64,000 nucleotides of DNA from Hemibagrus wyckioides (lineage: Eukaryota > Chordata > Actinopteri > Siluriformes > Bagridae): the NCBI RefSeq assembly GCF_019097595.1, contig NC_080713.1, forward strand, positions 13,592,199-13,656,198, read 5' to 3'. The notes under the pieces were generated by a model. That model saw only the letters and a program-made list of their open reading frames with translations. It was not told where the DNA came from and searched no databases. Positions 50,390-61,938 of this stretch are shown one piece after another (within the stretch, counting starts at the first letter, position 1; the number at the start of each line of letters is the position of its first letter). Both the position numbers and the translations under genes were made by a program.

Positions 50390-51373
50390 TAATGGAATGG
50401 CAACAAAGGCATTATTAAAATGGATATCCATAGTGCATTGTACATGATGCAAGACATGAGACAGGGCAACAACAGAAAAAAAGCACAAGAATTACAATGA
50501 AGACAGGTATCATTGAACATAGGACCCAAAAGTCCCAACAATACCATAGGGGAAATAGGTCTAGGAGTCTTCAGCTGGCTGGAGTTCCACAATAGCCTAA
50601 TGCATTTGATTGTTTACATGGTGAAAATGATCAGGTATTAAGAAACAGCTTCTGTTTCACTTCTTACAGATTCAACCTTGTTCAGCAGTCAAGATATTTA
50701 GTACCAGCCTATTCTAAATAACCATAATACCTTTCAGTTCATCATTAATCAAATGCAGGCCTATCTCTGTATCCTTATCCAGAGAGATCAGCATGTAAGT
50801 TAAACCATTAATCTTATTTAAAACAGCTGTTGTTTCTCTGCCTAAGAATCCTGATCATCCATAATTATCTGGATTCACAGATATGCTAGTGGTACTGGTA
50901 CACCTGCAAAACCCCTATTGTGTGCATGCCTTCTCTATAAGCTGATGAGGTGATGTTAAGGTACAGTAAGGTAGCAGTCCTCAAGCTAACCTTTTCCCCC
51001 AAGGCTAACTGTTTCCTCAGGCCAATCAAGGCTAAGCCTAGCCACATCGTGTGTAACAACCTCCATGAGCTCTTTGAATGCCACACCAGTGCAGTGACAA
51101 TTTGACCACAGCTTGATCCTTGTCACCCACATTCATCACTATATCCTTCTCCAGGTTGGGAGACCTGAATTGCAAATTAAGCTTCCAAAGCTGAAACAGA
51201 GATATTTGAGTAAGGAGAGAGAGTGAGAGAAAATGAATCAATTGGTCTCGATTGCGAGCCCAATGATCTAAGTCAGCACACAGCCTCAGCAGATGTGGAA
51301 CCTGAGTCATGAGCTGCAGGCAATGGGCTGGAAAAACAGAGAAGTGGAAGTGGAACTCCACTCCACTCCGCAT
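50390..51373 (-). pseudogene. Endogenous retroviral env (transmembrane subunit) remnant
   Basis: On the minus strand the sequence shows a heptad-like stretch (near 50830-50740). Next comes a motif NRLVLNILTAEQG (about 50712-50675), similar in pattern to the conserved region before the CX6CC loop in class I envelopes. A hydrophobic membrane segment with a Cys-rich end follows (about 50530-50450, including VLFFCCCPVSC). Stops interrupt it repeatedly. The identification rests on this pattern only. No LTR was found next to it, and it is not contiguous with the ERV at 13-21 kb. Confidence 0.42.
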
Positions 51374-51551
51374 TCATTCAATTTCAATGGAGAGGAATGG
51401 TTTCACAGTGCACTCAACCGGCTCCCTTGAGAGCCACACATGCATGCTTCTAACCCAAACAATAACACAGAGAGAGTGTGAGTCATCTCCTATAATGTAA
51501 TGGAGACATGGATGCACTGAAAACAGTTTGCTCACTATCATGCCTAATCTG

Positions 51552-51552
<1 letters not shown>

Positions 51553-51598
<46 letters not shown>
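51553..51598. repeat. (TA)n microsatellite
   Basis: Directly adjoins the left end of the full-length family-A Tc1. Confidence 0.97.
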
Positions 51599-51601
<3 letters not shown>

Positions 51602-53094
51602 CACTCACAAAGTTATTTTCGGCTTTCTGGTGAAATTTCAGGATGCACCTAAAATGCACTATAACCCTTACAGGTGAACTTAATTTGACCTTCTCTACAC
51701 TTTTGAAAGCACATGTCCAACTATTCAGTGTTACTTGCTTGCCTTTAACTTGCCTCTACCTCTAACAAGGTGCTTAATGGCAAAATTCATAACTGGTGTT
51801 TGATCCATGAATCGACCAATACATTTTCTGGTTCAATTAGAATTGTTATTTAAACAGTCATGCTGTTCACATTTTGACATCATGAGACCAAGACAATGCC
51901 TAATAATTGATCAACAGTACCTCGCCATTGCGAGGCTTCAAACAGGATGTTCTCAGAGGGAAGTGGCCACTGAGCTTAGAGTGTCACAGAGTGTCATTAG
52001 CAGGTTGCGACAGAGATAAAGAGAGCCTGGAAGAGTCACAGAAAGGGATAGAAGAAGTGGATGTCCTTTGGCCACATCCCACTTTGATGACCGCTTCATT
52101 GTGAAGTGCCCATTCCTCAGTGCCCTGAGGAACCGAATGATGAATGCCACTCAACTCCAGGCACATTTAAGTGAGGTGAGAGGCACCCAAGTGTCACATT
52201 AGACCATTCAAAACCGTTTACATCAGCGTGGTCTGCATGCTAGATGACTTGCAAGGGTACCTGACCACACCACCAGACACAGGTGTCATTGTCTTGCATG
52301 GACCAGGGAGCATTTACGCTGGACGAGGGACCAGTGGGCCTCAGTGCTGTTCTCTGATGAAAGTCGATTCACGTTGAGCAGAAGTGATGGCTGCCAATGA
52401 TGTTGGAGATGTCAAGGAGAGCGCAATGCATCAGCCACTGTTGTGGTGGTGTTACAATCTGGGCAGGTGTGTCTACTCAATACAGAACTACCCTACATCT
52501 TGTGAATGGTACAGTGACAAGCCAATACTACCTGAATAACATCATTAATCCAGTCATTGTGCCCCTGCATGAACAACACAGGCCTAATTTCATCTTCATG
52601 GACGACAACGCTCCAGCTGATCGAGGTCGCATCATTAGGGAAGGGCTGCTGGAGGCTGGGGTACCTCAAATGGAGTGGCCTGCACTTTCTCCAGACCTGA
52701 ATCCCATAGAAAACCTATTGGATCAGCTGAGTCACCATGTAGAGGCTCGTAACCCTGCACCCCAGAACCTCAATGACCTGATGGCCGCCCTTCAAGAAGA
52801 GTGGAATGCCATGCTACAGCAGACAATAAGTTGACTTGTGAACAGCATGAAACGTCGCTGTCAAGCTGTAATTGATGGTCAAGGACACATGAAAAATTAA
52901 TGAGATATTGACATTTCTTGTTGTGGTATACCCACCACTGTTGTTGGCTTTTGTTTCAATAAATTGTTTGAGATGAGGAAATCACCATTGCATGCTTCTA
53001 CTTAAATGCCCTACTTTCATGATATAATATCACTGTATATATCCATAAATTTCATCCAAAAGCCAAATATCAAATATCCTTAACTTTTTGTGAG

Positions 53095-53099
<5 letters not shown>
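51599..53099 (+). mobile_element. Tc1/mariner element (family A), full length
   Basis: The left end CACCACTCACAAAGTTA and right end TCCTTAACTTTTTGTGAGTA are degraded inverted repeats at the borders of two (TA)n tracts. The 1.5-kb element contains all transposase parts on the + strand, with frame breaks, and is the reference copy for the other three family-A remnants. Confidence 0.9.
51807..52834 (+). pseudogene. Tc1 transposase pseudogene (family A, full-length copy)
   Basis: Frame 51807-52019 has the HTH ([20 protein letters not shown]). Frame 52397-52834 has the DDE end: [14 protein letters not shown] (second D) and [15 protein letters not shown] (E). The middle contains a stop after RLRQR and shifts around 52250-52400. 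SDESRFTLSRSDG with the first D is still encoded near 52355 in another frame. Confidence 0.85.

Positions 53100-53184
<85 letters not shown>
53097..53184. repeat. (TA)n microsatellite, about 88 bp
   Basis: The longest TA tract in the window; it separates the family-A Tc1 from the family-J end. Confidence 0.98.
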
Positions 53185-53188
<4 letters not shown>

Positions 53189-53189
53189 C

Positions 53190-53319
53190 AATAGTTATAT
53201 TTTGAATTTAGGAGAAATATTGTCAGCAATTCACAAAAAAATGAAACAAAACTGTTCATCTCACCAGTACATGCACCTGTAAGAAAAAAAAATAAGAAAC
53301 TGATTATTTTGCAGTGGTC

Positions 53320-53326
<7 letters not shown>
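53190..53326 (+). mobile_element. Tc1/mariner terminal fragment (family J)
   Basis: Nearly the same as 26785-26920 (TTTTGAATTTAGGAGAAATA, AACTGTTCATCTCACCA). It is followed by another (TA)n tract (53324-53366). Confidence 0.65.
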
Positions 53327-53371
<45 letters not shown>

Positions 53372-53376
53372 GTATA

Positions 53377-54567
53377 CAGGGGTTGGACAATGAAACTGAA
53401 ACACTGGCCAATTTAGTGTTGGAGGTTTCATGGCTAAATTTGACCAGTCTGGTGGCCAATCTTCATTGATTGCACATTCCACCAGTAAGAGCAGAGTGTG
53501 AAGGTTTAATTAGCAGAGTAATAGCACACTTTTGCTTAAAATATTGCAATGCACACAACATTATGGTTGACATATCAGAGTTCAAAAGAGGACAAAATTG
53601 TTGGTGCACGTCTCACTGGCGCATCTGTGACGAAGACAGCAAGTCTTTGTGATGTATCAAGAGCCACAGTATCCAGGGTAATGTCAGCATACCACCAAGA
53701 AGGATGAACCACATCCAACAGGAGTAACTGTGGACGCAAGAGGAAGCTGTCTGAAAGGGATGTCTGGGTGCTAACCCGGATTGTATCCAAAAAACATAAA
53801 GCACACAGCTGCCCAACTCACTGCAGAATTAAATGTGCACCTCAACTCTCCTGTTTCCACCAAAACTGTCCGTCGGGAGCTCCACAGGGTCAATGTACAT
53901 GGCCGGGCTGCTATAGCCAAACCTTGCCAAACGTCGGTTTCAATGGTGCCAGCAGCGAAAATCTTGGGCTGTGGACAATGTGAAACATGTATTGTTCTCT
54001 GATGAGTCCACCTTCACTGTCTTTCCCACATCCAGGAGAGTTACGGTGTGGAGAAGCCCCAAAGAAGCGTACCACCCAGACTGTTGCATGCCCAGAGTGA
54101 AGCATGGGGGTGGATCAGTGATGGTTTGGGCTGCAATATCATGGCATTCCCTAGGCCCAATACTTGTGGTAGATGGGCGCGTCACTGCCAAGGACTACCG
54201 AACCAGGATGATAATGCACCAATACACACTGCAAGACTGGTGACAGAGTGGTTTGATGAACATGAAAGTGAAGTTGAACATCTCCCATGGCCTGCACAGT
54301 CACCAGATCTAAATATTATTGAGCCACTTTGGGGTGTTTTGGAGAAGCGAGTCAGGAAACGTTTTCCTCCACCAGCATCACGTAGTGACCTGGCCACTAT
54401 TCTGCAAGGAGAATGGCTCAAAATCCCTCTGGCCACTGTGCAGGACTTGTATCTGTCATTTCCAAGATGACTTGATGCTGTATTGGCTGCAAAAGGAGGC
54501 CCTACACCATACTAATGAATTATTGTGGTCTAAAACCAAGCGTTTCAGTTTCATTGTCCAACCCCTA
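53377..54567 (+). mobile_element. Tc1/mariner element (family C)
   Basis: The ends CAGGGGTTGGACAATGAAAC (53377) and GTTTCATTGTCCAACCCCT-like sequence (54548-54566) are inverted repeats with TA on both sides. Length about 1.19 kb. The transposase is on the + strand in several frames. Confidence 0.93.
53575..54515 (+). pseudogene. Tc1 transposase pseudogene (family C)
   Basis: Frame 53971-54243 includes VLFSDESTFTVFPTSRRVTV (first D) and KHGGGSVMVWAAIS. After a shift near 54200, frame 54048-54470 ends with DDNAPIHTARLVTEW (second D) and SPDLNIIEPLWGVLE (E). The N-terminal HTH region (53575-53780) is spread over several frames. The catalytic residues are all present, but the frame is broken at least twice. 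Confidence 0.88.
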
Positions 54568-54574
54568 TATATAT

Positions 54575-54579
<5 letters not shown>

Positions 54580-54608
<29 letters not shown>
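54580..54608. repeat. (TA)n microsatellite
   Basis: Separates the family-C and family-B Tc1 elements. Confidence 0.95.
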
Positions 54609-54612
<4 letters not shown>

Positions 54613-54622
54613 CATACACACA

Positions 54623-55795
54623 CACTATATTGCCAAAAGTATTCCCTCACCTGCCTTGGCTCGCATATGAACTTAAGTGACATCCCATTCCTAATCCATA
54701 GGGTTCACCCTTTGCAGCTATAACAGCTTCAACTCTTCTGGGAAGGCTGTCCACAAGGTTTAGGAGTGTGTTTATGGGAATTTTTGACCATTATTCCAGA
54801 AGTGCATTTGTGAGGTCACACACTGATGTTGGACGAGAAGACCTGGCTCCCAGTCTCCGCTCTAATTCATCCCAAAAGTGTTCTATCGGGTTGAGGTCAG
54901 GACTCTGTGCAGGCCAGTCAAGTTCATCCACACCAGACTCTGTCATCCATGTCTTTATGGGCCTTGCTTGTTGGAATGTTGGAAGAGGAAGGGGCCAGCT
55001 CCAAACTGTACCCACAAAGTTGGGAGCATGGAATTGTCCAAAATGTCTTGGTATGCTGAAGCATTCATAGTTCCTTTCACTGAAACTAAGGGGCCAAGCC
55101 CAGCTCCTGAAAAACAACCCCACACCATAATCCCCCCTCCACCAAACTTTACACTTGGCACAATGCAGTCAGACAAGTACCGTTCTCCTGGCAACCGCCA
55201 AACCCAGACTCGTCCATCAGATTGCCAGATGGAGAAGTGCGATTCATCACTCCAGAGAACACATCTCCACTGCTCTAGAGGCCAGTGGTGGCGTGCTTTA
55301 CACCACTGCATCTGATGCTTTGCATTTTACTTGGTGATGTATGGCTTGGATACAGCTGTTCGGCCATGGAAACTCATTCCATGAAGCTCTCTGCACACTG
55401 TTCTTGAGCTAATCTGAAGGCCACATGAAGTTTGGAGGTCTGTAGCGATTGACTCTGCAGAAAGTTGGCGAAAGTTACGTGGCCTACCACTTCGTGGCTG
55501 AGTTGCTGTTGTTCCCAAACACTTCCACGGTCTTATAATACAGCTGACAGTTGACTGTGGAATATTTCGGAGCGAGGAAGTTTCACGACTGGATTTGTTG
55601 CACAGGTGGCATCCTATCACAGTTCCACGCTGGAATTCACTGAGCTCCTGAGAGTGACCCATTCTTTCACAAATGTTTGTAAAAACAGTCTGCATGCCTA
55701 GATGCTTGATTTTATACACCTGTGGCCATGGAAGTGATTGGAACACCTGATTCTGATTATTTGGATGGGTGAGTGAATACTTTTGGCAATATAGT
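54623..55795 (-). mobile_element. Tc1/mariner element (family B), inverted copy
   Basis: The same ends as 44830-46077 but reversed: CACTATATTGCCAAAAGTAT at 54623 and ATACTTTTGGCAATATAGT at 55795. It is about 75 bp shorter. It is again bounded by TA-rich sequence. Confidence 0.94.
54720..55746 (-). pseudogene. Tc1 transposase pseudogene (family B, inverted copy)
   Basis: Frame 55746-55327 has the HTH part (LSEFQRGTVIGCHLCNKSSR). Frame 55311-54955 has [20 protein letters not shown] (first D). Frame 55123-54791 has [15 protein letters not shown] (E). The block with the second aspartate is deleted: FLFQH is followed directly by SNKQGP or QQARPIKTW. It is inactive by deletion, in contrast to the substitution in the other copy. 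Confidence 0.88.
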
Positions 55796-55814
55796 ATATA
55801 TATATATATATATG

Positions 55815-56700
55815 TATATAATCTCCATTTTCCCTAATTTAAACAGACAAGACAAACAATCTACACAAACTTACATACAGTGATTCCTGAAAACAAAAAA
55901 AGCTGGAGTAGTGTGACATAGATGCCCTTATATAATTTAGCTGCTTCGTGTTGGAATTGTGTTTTGTTTAGGATGGTTCACATATCTTTGTAAACATTAC
56001 AACCAATAAAATTCAAATGACAGTCCACATCTCCAGACAACTTGCAGAATTATCCAGTAGCAAGGCACCATATTTTGTGCGTAAGGTGCTGGCCAATTGT
56101 AATCTTTGTTTTTTAAGCTTCTAGAGGAACTGTGTTTGAGCCTAGGCCAAGAAAAATGGTTTTTAAGTGACACACATGGGATTATAGGAAATGAGTGGAG
56201 TTTTGTCCTGGAAATATGATTTATAATGGCAAAACAGCAAAGGTTAGGACATGTCCTCTATAGCACCCAATGCAGGACAAAGCCTTTGCTAGTGACCATG
56301 GCGAGCACCAACAGAAGTGGCTGTCATTCCTCCTCATCCCATCACACCAAGCCCCCATCATGTTTTTTTTTCCTGGATGAAATGACTTAACACCCACATA
56401 GACTGGACTAGCAGTTGGGTTCTCAGCTGGGGGATTGTTTTTAGGTTCACTCTGAGAGGAAGCCTGAGCCGTGCTGCTGCCAATGCCTCTACTGATATCA
56501 GGAAAGCTTTTTGCCAAAAAAAAAGAAACACACAGTGGCAATGACTGAATAGCAAACTCTTTTAAATTTACTAAGATAAACAGGAAGTATTTATACAGAA
56601 GAAAGGTGTAATATTCAGCGTTATCTATAGGTAAACAAAAGATTTGGCATATTCTCGGATGTTTTGGCAAGTTTATTACAAAAAGGACTATCTAAATTAC
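55815..56700. other. Intron sequence with a dispersed repeat
   Basis: 55815-55935 resembles 23860-23970. The minus frame 56670-56221 (149 codons) has no recognised domain. I do not call it a gene. Confidence 0.4.
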
Positions 56701-56929
56701 AGATGAAAAAATAGAGAAGTCATGGAGTGCCTCCTTACTGGCCCTACAATTGTGGCATCGACTTCCTGCTAGGCAGGGTTCTTTGTAGAAAGGACAAGTC
56801 CTTGTCCTGCTGTGTATCCATTATTGGGGGCTAAATGAGATCTTTAAACAACTCCAGCAAGCAACTCCAGCAGTCCCTCGGTTTTGCGAACTTTTAGTAC
56901 AAGTTTATTGGGGGCTTTAACTCGGGCAC

Positions 56930-57325
56930 AATCCCTCCTCCATTGTCTCATCTCATGATATTCTCCTGGGCCCCAGAAGCTGAGCAAGCCTTTTTTAGCC
57001 CCCCGATGCATCTCAACAATTCAGTGGAGAAGTAGATGCCTATGTTCTATCCCAACATCCCTCAACATTTATCCCTCAGGATAGCCATTTTCCTCTGTGC
57101 CTTCTTCTCATGTCTGAGTGCAACTAAGAAACTGGAGAAAGGGAGCTGCTGGGCATCCGAGTGGTGCTCTAAAAGTGCCACTAATTGCTGGAATGAGTGG
57201 AAGAACTAACCTGAAGAACTTAAAATACCGCTGGACAGCCAAAAGGCTTAACCCTAGTCAAGACCATTTCTTTGAGAGGTTTCAGTTCCTGAAAAGACCT
57301 AAGATCAAATTTGTCAATATGAATT
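56930..57325 (+). pseudogene. Ty3/gypsy RNase H remnant
   Basis: The + strand encodes ILLGPRS-like and FSWAPEAEQAFF, then CAFFSCLSATKKLEKG and RWTAKRLNPSQDHFFERFQF. This is the order of the RT thumb and RNase H of a gypsy element, with the residues around the 'TA-K-LN-x-R-Q' signature preserved. Stops are frequent. It abuts the Tc1 fragment that follows. Confidence 0.75.
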
Positions 57326-57865
57326 AGGATAAAGATACAAAAGGTTATCACAAAGGTTTAAGTTCTCTGTCTCCACAGTTAGAAATATAGTTAGAAAATG
57401 GAAGGCCACAGGAACAGTCCATGTGAAGGAAAGATGTGGTAGGCCGAGAAAAATATCTAAAAGGCAAAGGCAAAAAATGGTTAGAATGGTGACAGACCAC
57501 CCCCAAAGAGCTTCAAGAACATCTTGCTACTGATGGTGTCATTGTGCATCGTTCCACAGTCCAGCACACTTTGCATAAGAAAAAACTTGATGCAGAAAAG
57601 TCCATATCTGCATACTGCCAACAAGCAGAATCATTTGAGGTATGCAAAGGCTCATCTGGACAAGCCAGATTTATTTTGGAATAATGTGCTGTGGACAGAT
57701 GAAACTAAGATTTATTTGGTCACAACCAGAAGCACTTTGCATGGTGGAAAAAGAACACAACTTTCCAGGAGAAGACCCTGCTCCCGAATGTAAATTTTGG
57801 TGGAGGGTCCTTCATGTTGGCTGTGTGGCAAGCACAGTTACTGGAAACCTTGTTAAAGTTCATGG
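57326..57865 (+). pseudogene. Tc1 transposase pseudogene (family G)
   Basis: The + strand encodes RNIVRKWKATGTVHVKERCG and GRPRKISKRQRQKMVRMVTD (HTH and linker). Frame 57524-57793 then encodes LFWNNVLWTDETKIYLVTTR (first D). VNFGGGSFML near 57795 precedes the break. The rest of the DDE domain is missing at the junction with LINE sequence. Confidence 0.8.
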
Positions 57866-58775
57866 TTGTATAGAAAGACCATTGAGAGTATCCTGAGCAG
57901 CTACATCACTGCCTGCTTTGGGAATTGCACCATCTCAAATCACAAGACCGTACAGCAGATAGTGAAGACAGCTGATATCATCATGGAGTCTCTCCCCCCT
58001 CTATCAGAGACATTTACACCACAAGCTGCATCCACAAAGCCAAGAGCATTATGGATGACCCCACACACCCTCTTCACCCTCCTGCTGTCTGGAAAGAGGT
58101 AGCAAACCATTCAGGCCCTCACATCTAGACTCTGCAACACCCAGAACTGAACTTTACTGAACTTGCACACACACACACATACTGAACTCTACTGAACTCA
58201 CACAAACACTCACTCACTCAGTCAACTGTGTGAAGTGATCTGTTCCCAACTCAAATCTCAAACATACTCAAACACCCAATTCAATGCAATATTCACTCTT
58301 GTCTATAGACCCACCCATATTATAACTGTTTACATGCTGTCTTTTGCACATTTACTCAGTTATTGCTGTTGTTGTTTTGCACACATTTCAAACTGCCACC
58401 AACTGCTGCTATATGTTTACAAGAATCCTCTGTTTTTACAATTTTGCACATTGCACTGTATAACATAATATGCAGAATGTATACTGGTCCGCACTATATT
58501 TAGTTTATTTTATCTGTCCTGTACTGTTTTGTTTTGCATTGTCTGTGGCAATATCTTTTTGTCTTGCACTGTTTGCACTATGTTGCACATACTGCACTTT
58601 ATGTGGCTAGGACAACTTTCTTTCAGTCCTTGGCTCTGTGTTTTTATGTTGCTCTATGTTGTCTTATGTAGCACCAGGATCCTGGAGAAATGCTGTTTCA
58701 TTTCACTTTGTACTGTGTCAGCTATATATGATTGACATGACAATAAAAAGGCTTCTTGACTTCTATCTTTCTGAT
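57866..58775 (+). mobile_element. L2-like LINE 3' end
   Basis: Frame 57866-58102 encodes TIESILSSYITACFGNCTIS and LFTLLLSGKR, the C-terminus of a LINE ORF2. A 3' UTR follows, ending in ATGACAATAAAAAGGCTTCT with a CTTGACTTCT tail. It is 5'-truncated. Confidence 0.75.
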
Positions 58776-59030
58776 GTCCTATATTTGGGTCCCCCCTGCC
58801 ATCCCTGACAGTTTCCATTTCCAGTTTTTCTTGAATCATTCGTTGTGAAAGAACAACCGTTTCAGCATCAGAAACAAAGAATGTACAGGCAGAAACAGAT
58901 TGCAAACATGCAGGCATACTTCAGACTACAACATGAAATTTTGACAAATGTGCTACTGCATGATCACCTCTGCCATGCTCTTGTGCCAGGACCCCCCCTG
59001 CCATGCCCCCATCCTCAGTGACTTAAACAT
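58776..59030. other. Unassigned sequence
   Basis: No recognised gene; a CCCCCCTGCCAT motif occurs twice (58792 and 58993). Confidence 0.35.
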
Positions 59031-60290
59031 GGAATGGATCATTGTTGTCAGGTAGGCTTAGAGCTTAGGGCCAGGGCATAGTCATCTGCTGTAAGTTCTA
59101 ATCACCTTGTCCAGGTTGTCCACACTTCCTTTGTTGTGGTTGAAGTCCAGAATGATAGCTGGCTTCTTGTCCTCACAATCACTGATCTCTGCTGCTTTGT
59201 GCAGTGTGCTCAGGAGGACCACATTCTTGCTTAGGCTTGTTCTTTCTGACTGTGCCAACCAAGCTGCTGTTTAAGTTCATAAGATGTGAAAAATTTATCA
59301 CACATGACATTGTGACCCCTCAGTCCATCCCTGATCCTTCTCTGGGCCTCCACTGGTCAGCTTCCCTGTGAACACTTGCATCTTCCAAGCATAGATGGAT
59401 TGTGCATTAAAGGCCATCCATATTTTGATGCCATATTTTGCTGGCTTGCTGGTCATATATTGCCAGAAAAGACAGCAACCTTCTGACAAAAATAATCAAC
59501 ACTATAATTTGCAGAAATAATAATTATGAAAAAATTACAGATATGAAAATAAAAATTTACATAAATTCACCTCTGAATGGAACCAACTGCTCATCCACTG
59601 TCACTTCAGGCCCAGGGTTGTAGAGGTACGGCAGGTGCTCCACACACTTCTCCCAGACCTCTCTTATGGTTACTCATGGTTATCAAATCATAACATTCTC
59701 GAAAAAATGTGAAAGACCTTCATTGACACTGTGGCACAGAAAATTGCTCTTCCACTCTCTACATTCCAGAGACTAGATGTTGCCTCACCTCGGGACCTAC
59801 ACACTCCTGCTAGGATTAGCAACCCTATGTTGGCACACAGGTCAGTCTCATTCATGATTTTCCACTCATCTCCATATATCTGGAAACCATGTAGATTGGT
59901 CATTTCCAGGATGATTTTTTCAATGGCTGGTGAAATGAATATGAAAAATGTTGAAATGTTTCCTCGGCATGGCAATAAGCATGTCTTGTTGGCCCTGTGG
60001 TCATCTTCATGACATTTTCTGCTGCCATCATATTTTGCTGTTCTTTGACAAAAAAACTTTATTTGCCATCTTGGGGATTTCTTCTTCATCTGAATATGGA
60101 ATCAAGAGGAATCATTCTCTGGGTTGTACTCTTCCCCATCTTCTTCTTCAGATACCTCTTCCACTTCAGATATCTCCTTCTCTTCCAAATCAGTGTTATC
60201 TTCTTCCTCCAGATCCTCCAGGACCATTGAATCATAAAACCAATTATCAAACTTCCAATTAAAGGCCCTGAAAACCACCCATAACCACAA
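59031..60290 (-). pseudogene. piggyBac-like transposase pseudogene
   Basis: Minus strand, in order. An acidic N-terminus lies at 60290-60102 (LEEEDNTDLEEKEISEVEEV). Frame 60089-59688 has FISPAIEKIILEMTNLHGFQ, ETDLCANIGLLILAGVCRSR and SSLWNVESGRAIFCATVSMK. Frame 59489-59298 has SKPAKYGIKIWMAFNAQSIY, AWKMQVFTGK. This is the order of the DDE-D domain of piggyBac (PGBD4-like). The C-terminal part with the Cys-rich finger should lie below 59298 but is decayed. TTAA ends were not identified. Confidence 0.85.
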
Positions 60291-61938
60291 TAAATTTTGT
60301 AAGTGGCATTAGAATCAGTGTGGAGGAACAAACTTGTGCAATTCAAAAATAATCCCCATCCCCAATATAAATAATTCCCATCCCTCTGTATTTTTGCCCA
60401 GAATACAAGAAAGTTCCATAATTAAAAACATGGACTATGATAATACAGTGAAAACAGACCACTTTTACAGTTATGTATATGCATATACATTTATGTATGC
60501 CTGGCATGTAATATGAAATCGAAAACTTGTTAACAAATTTCTACCTATAAGATTGACAGGACAGCATTCAGAATGTAGTAATTTATGATCAATTTGGACC
60601 CTAATTTAGTGACTAGCGATTGACTAAGTGGTTCAGGAGGAGGATAGGGAGGTGGTCCAGCCATCTGCAAATATAAAGACAAACTTTTCACTCTTCTTGA
60701 TTTATAATAAATGCCTGTCTATTAATTTTGCCTTTTCTTTATTTCTCACCATTATCCTGCCCATTTTTGCTTACCATTTTTTAACTTTTTAACTAGTTAA
60801 CTCCACCACTAGTGCTCTGAAAGCTCATATTCTTACAAAGCTTTTCATACCACTGCTATGGAGATGACACTCAAATCAATTCTTGTAGACATCTCATAAT
60901 GGATGTCAGCTCCTCAGCTAAAACTTAATTCCAGCAAAACTACTGACCAGTGACTCATCTGCATATCTAAGGGAAGTTCTTTCCAGCATCTAGGTGCCAC
61001 AACAGAGAAGGGGTTTGATGCATGTCTTCCTTAAACCCTGAAAGAGGTGGTACAAGGAAGATATACATCAAAAATTTTCTTTGACACCTTTTGGCACCTA
61101 CATGGTGAAAGGAACTTCCCTTTGATTTCAACAATTTGCTTAAAAATATATTGAGTCGTCTGTATGTTTTTCTTACTATATTACTTCCCAAAAACAGATT
61201 TTTAGACTAATAGTATTCCTTATTTCATGACCTGTAGTGGGCCTCTGTATGTGTCAGAATCACAATCACCTTAATTGCCAAGTACTGTGAGTTTTACATG
61301 TACAAGGAATTTGTTTTTGTGTTAGGAATTTGTCTCCTTAGCTTTGCCAGGAAATTTGGGACCTTGTGGGCCTGTCAATGTTGGATTAATTTAATTTTGT
61401 AATTAACTTTGAAATGTTCTACAGAGACCAATGTATAAAATGCACTGAGATAAGTCAGCTTTAATGCAGACAAAATATATAAAAACTTCCATACCCTCAT
61501 CTCTATTAAAATATCAATGATTTATCTGGATTTTAATATTAAAAATTCCAGATGAGATGTGGAATTAACAGGATTACAGGTTATAACTTACTGTAAGTTT
61601 TTATTTTGAAGTATTGCTGTGAATGTTCATAATCTTGAAAGATGCTATAATCTCAAGGTTTCTCTACAAGAATTGCCACAGTCAAAATGAAGGTCATATC
61701 TCATCCTAATTTAATGTTTGTTTGTTTTTTACTCTTTCTCCTCCCCTATATTATTCCAGGTTTGTCTGGAATGGTTGATGTCCTAGGGTCAAATTATGCA
61801 CACAGCAACAATCCAAATCAATTGTGATGCTAGCCATATGAAATATTTGACAATAGCATTGGTTTTAGGCAGGTGTGAAAAAATGCTGCAAAGTAAGAAT
61901 GCTTAAACGTATATAAATATACAAAGTTACATATATAT
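60291..61938. other. Unassigned intron sequence
   Basis: AT-rich DNA. I see no exon, transposon protein or RNA gene. The frame 60967-61191 (minus) shows no family resemblance. Confidence 0.4.

Noticed and set aside
56221..56670. A 149-codon minus frame
   Set aside because: No recognised domain, biased hydrophobic start and no supporting context; kept as unassigned.
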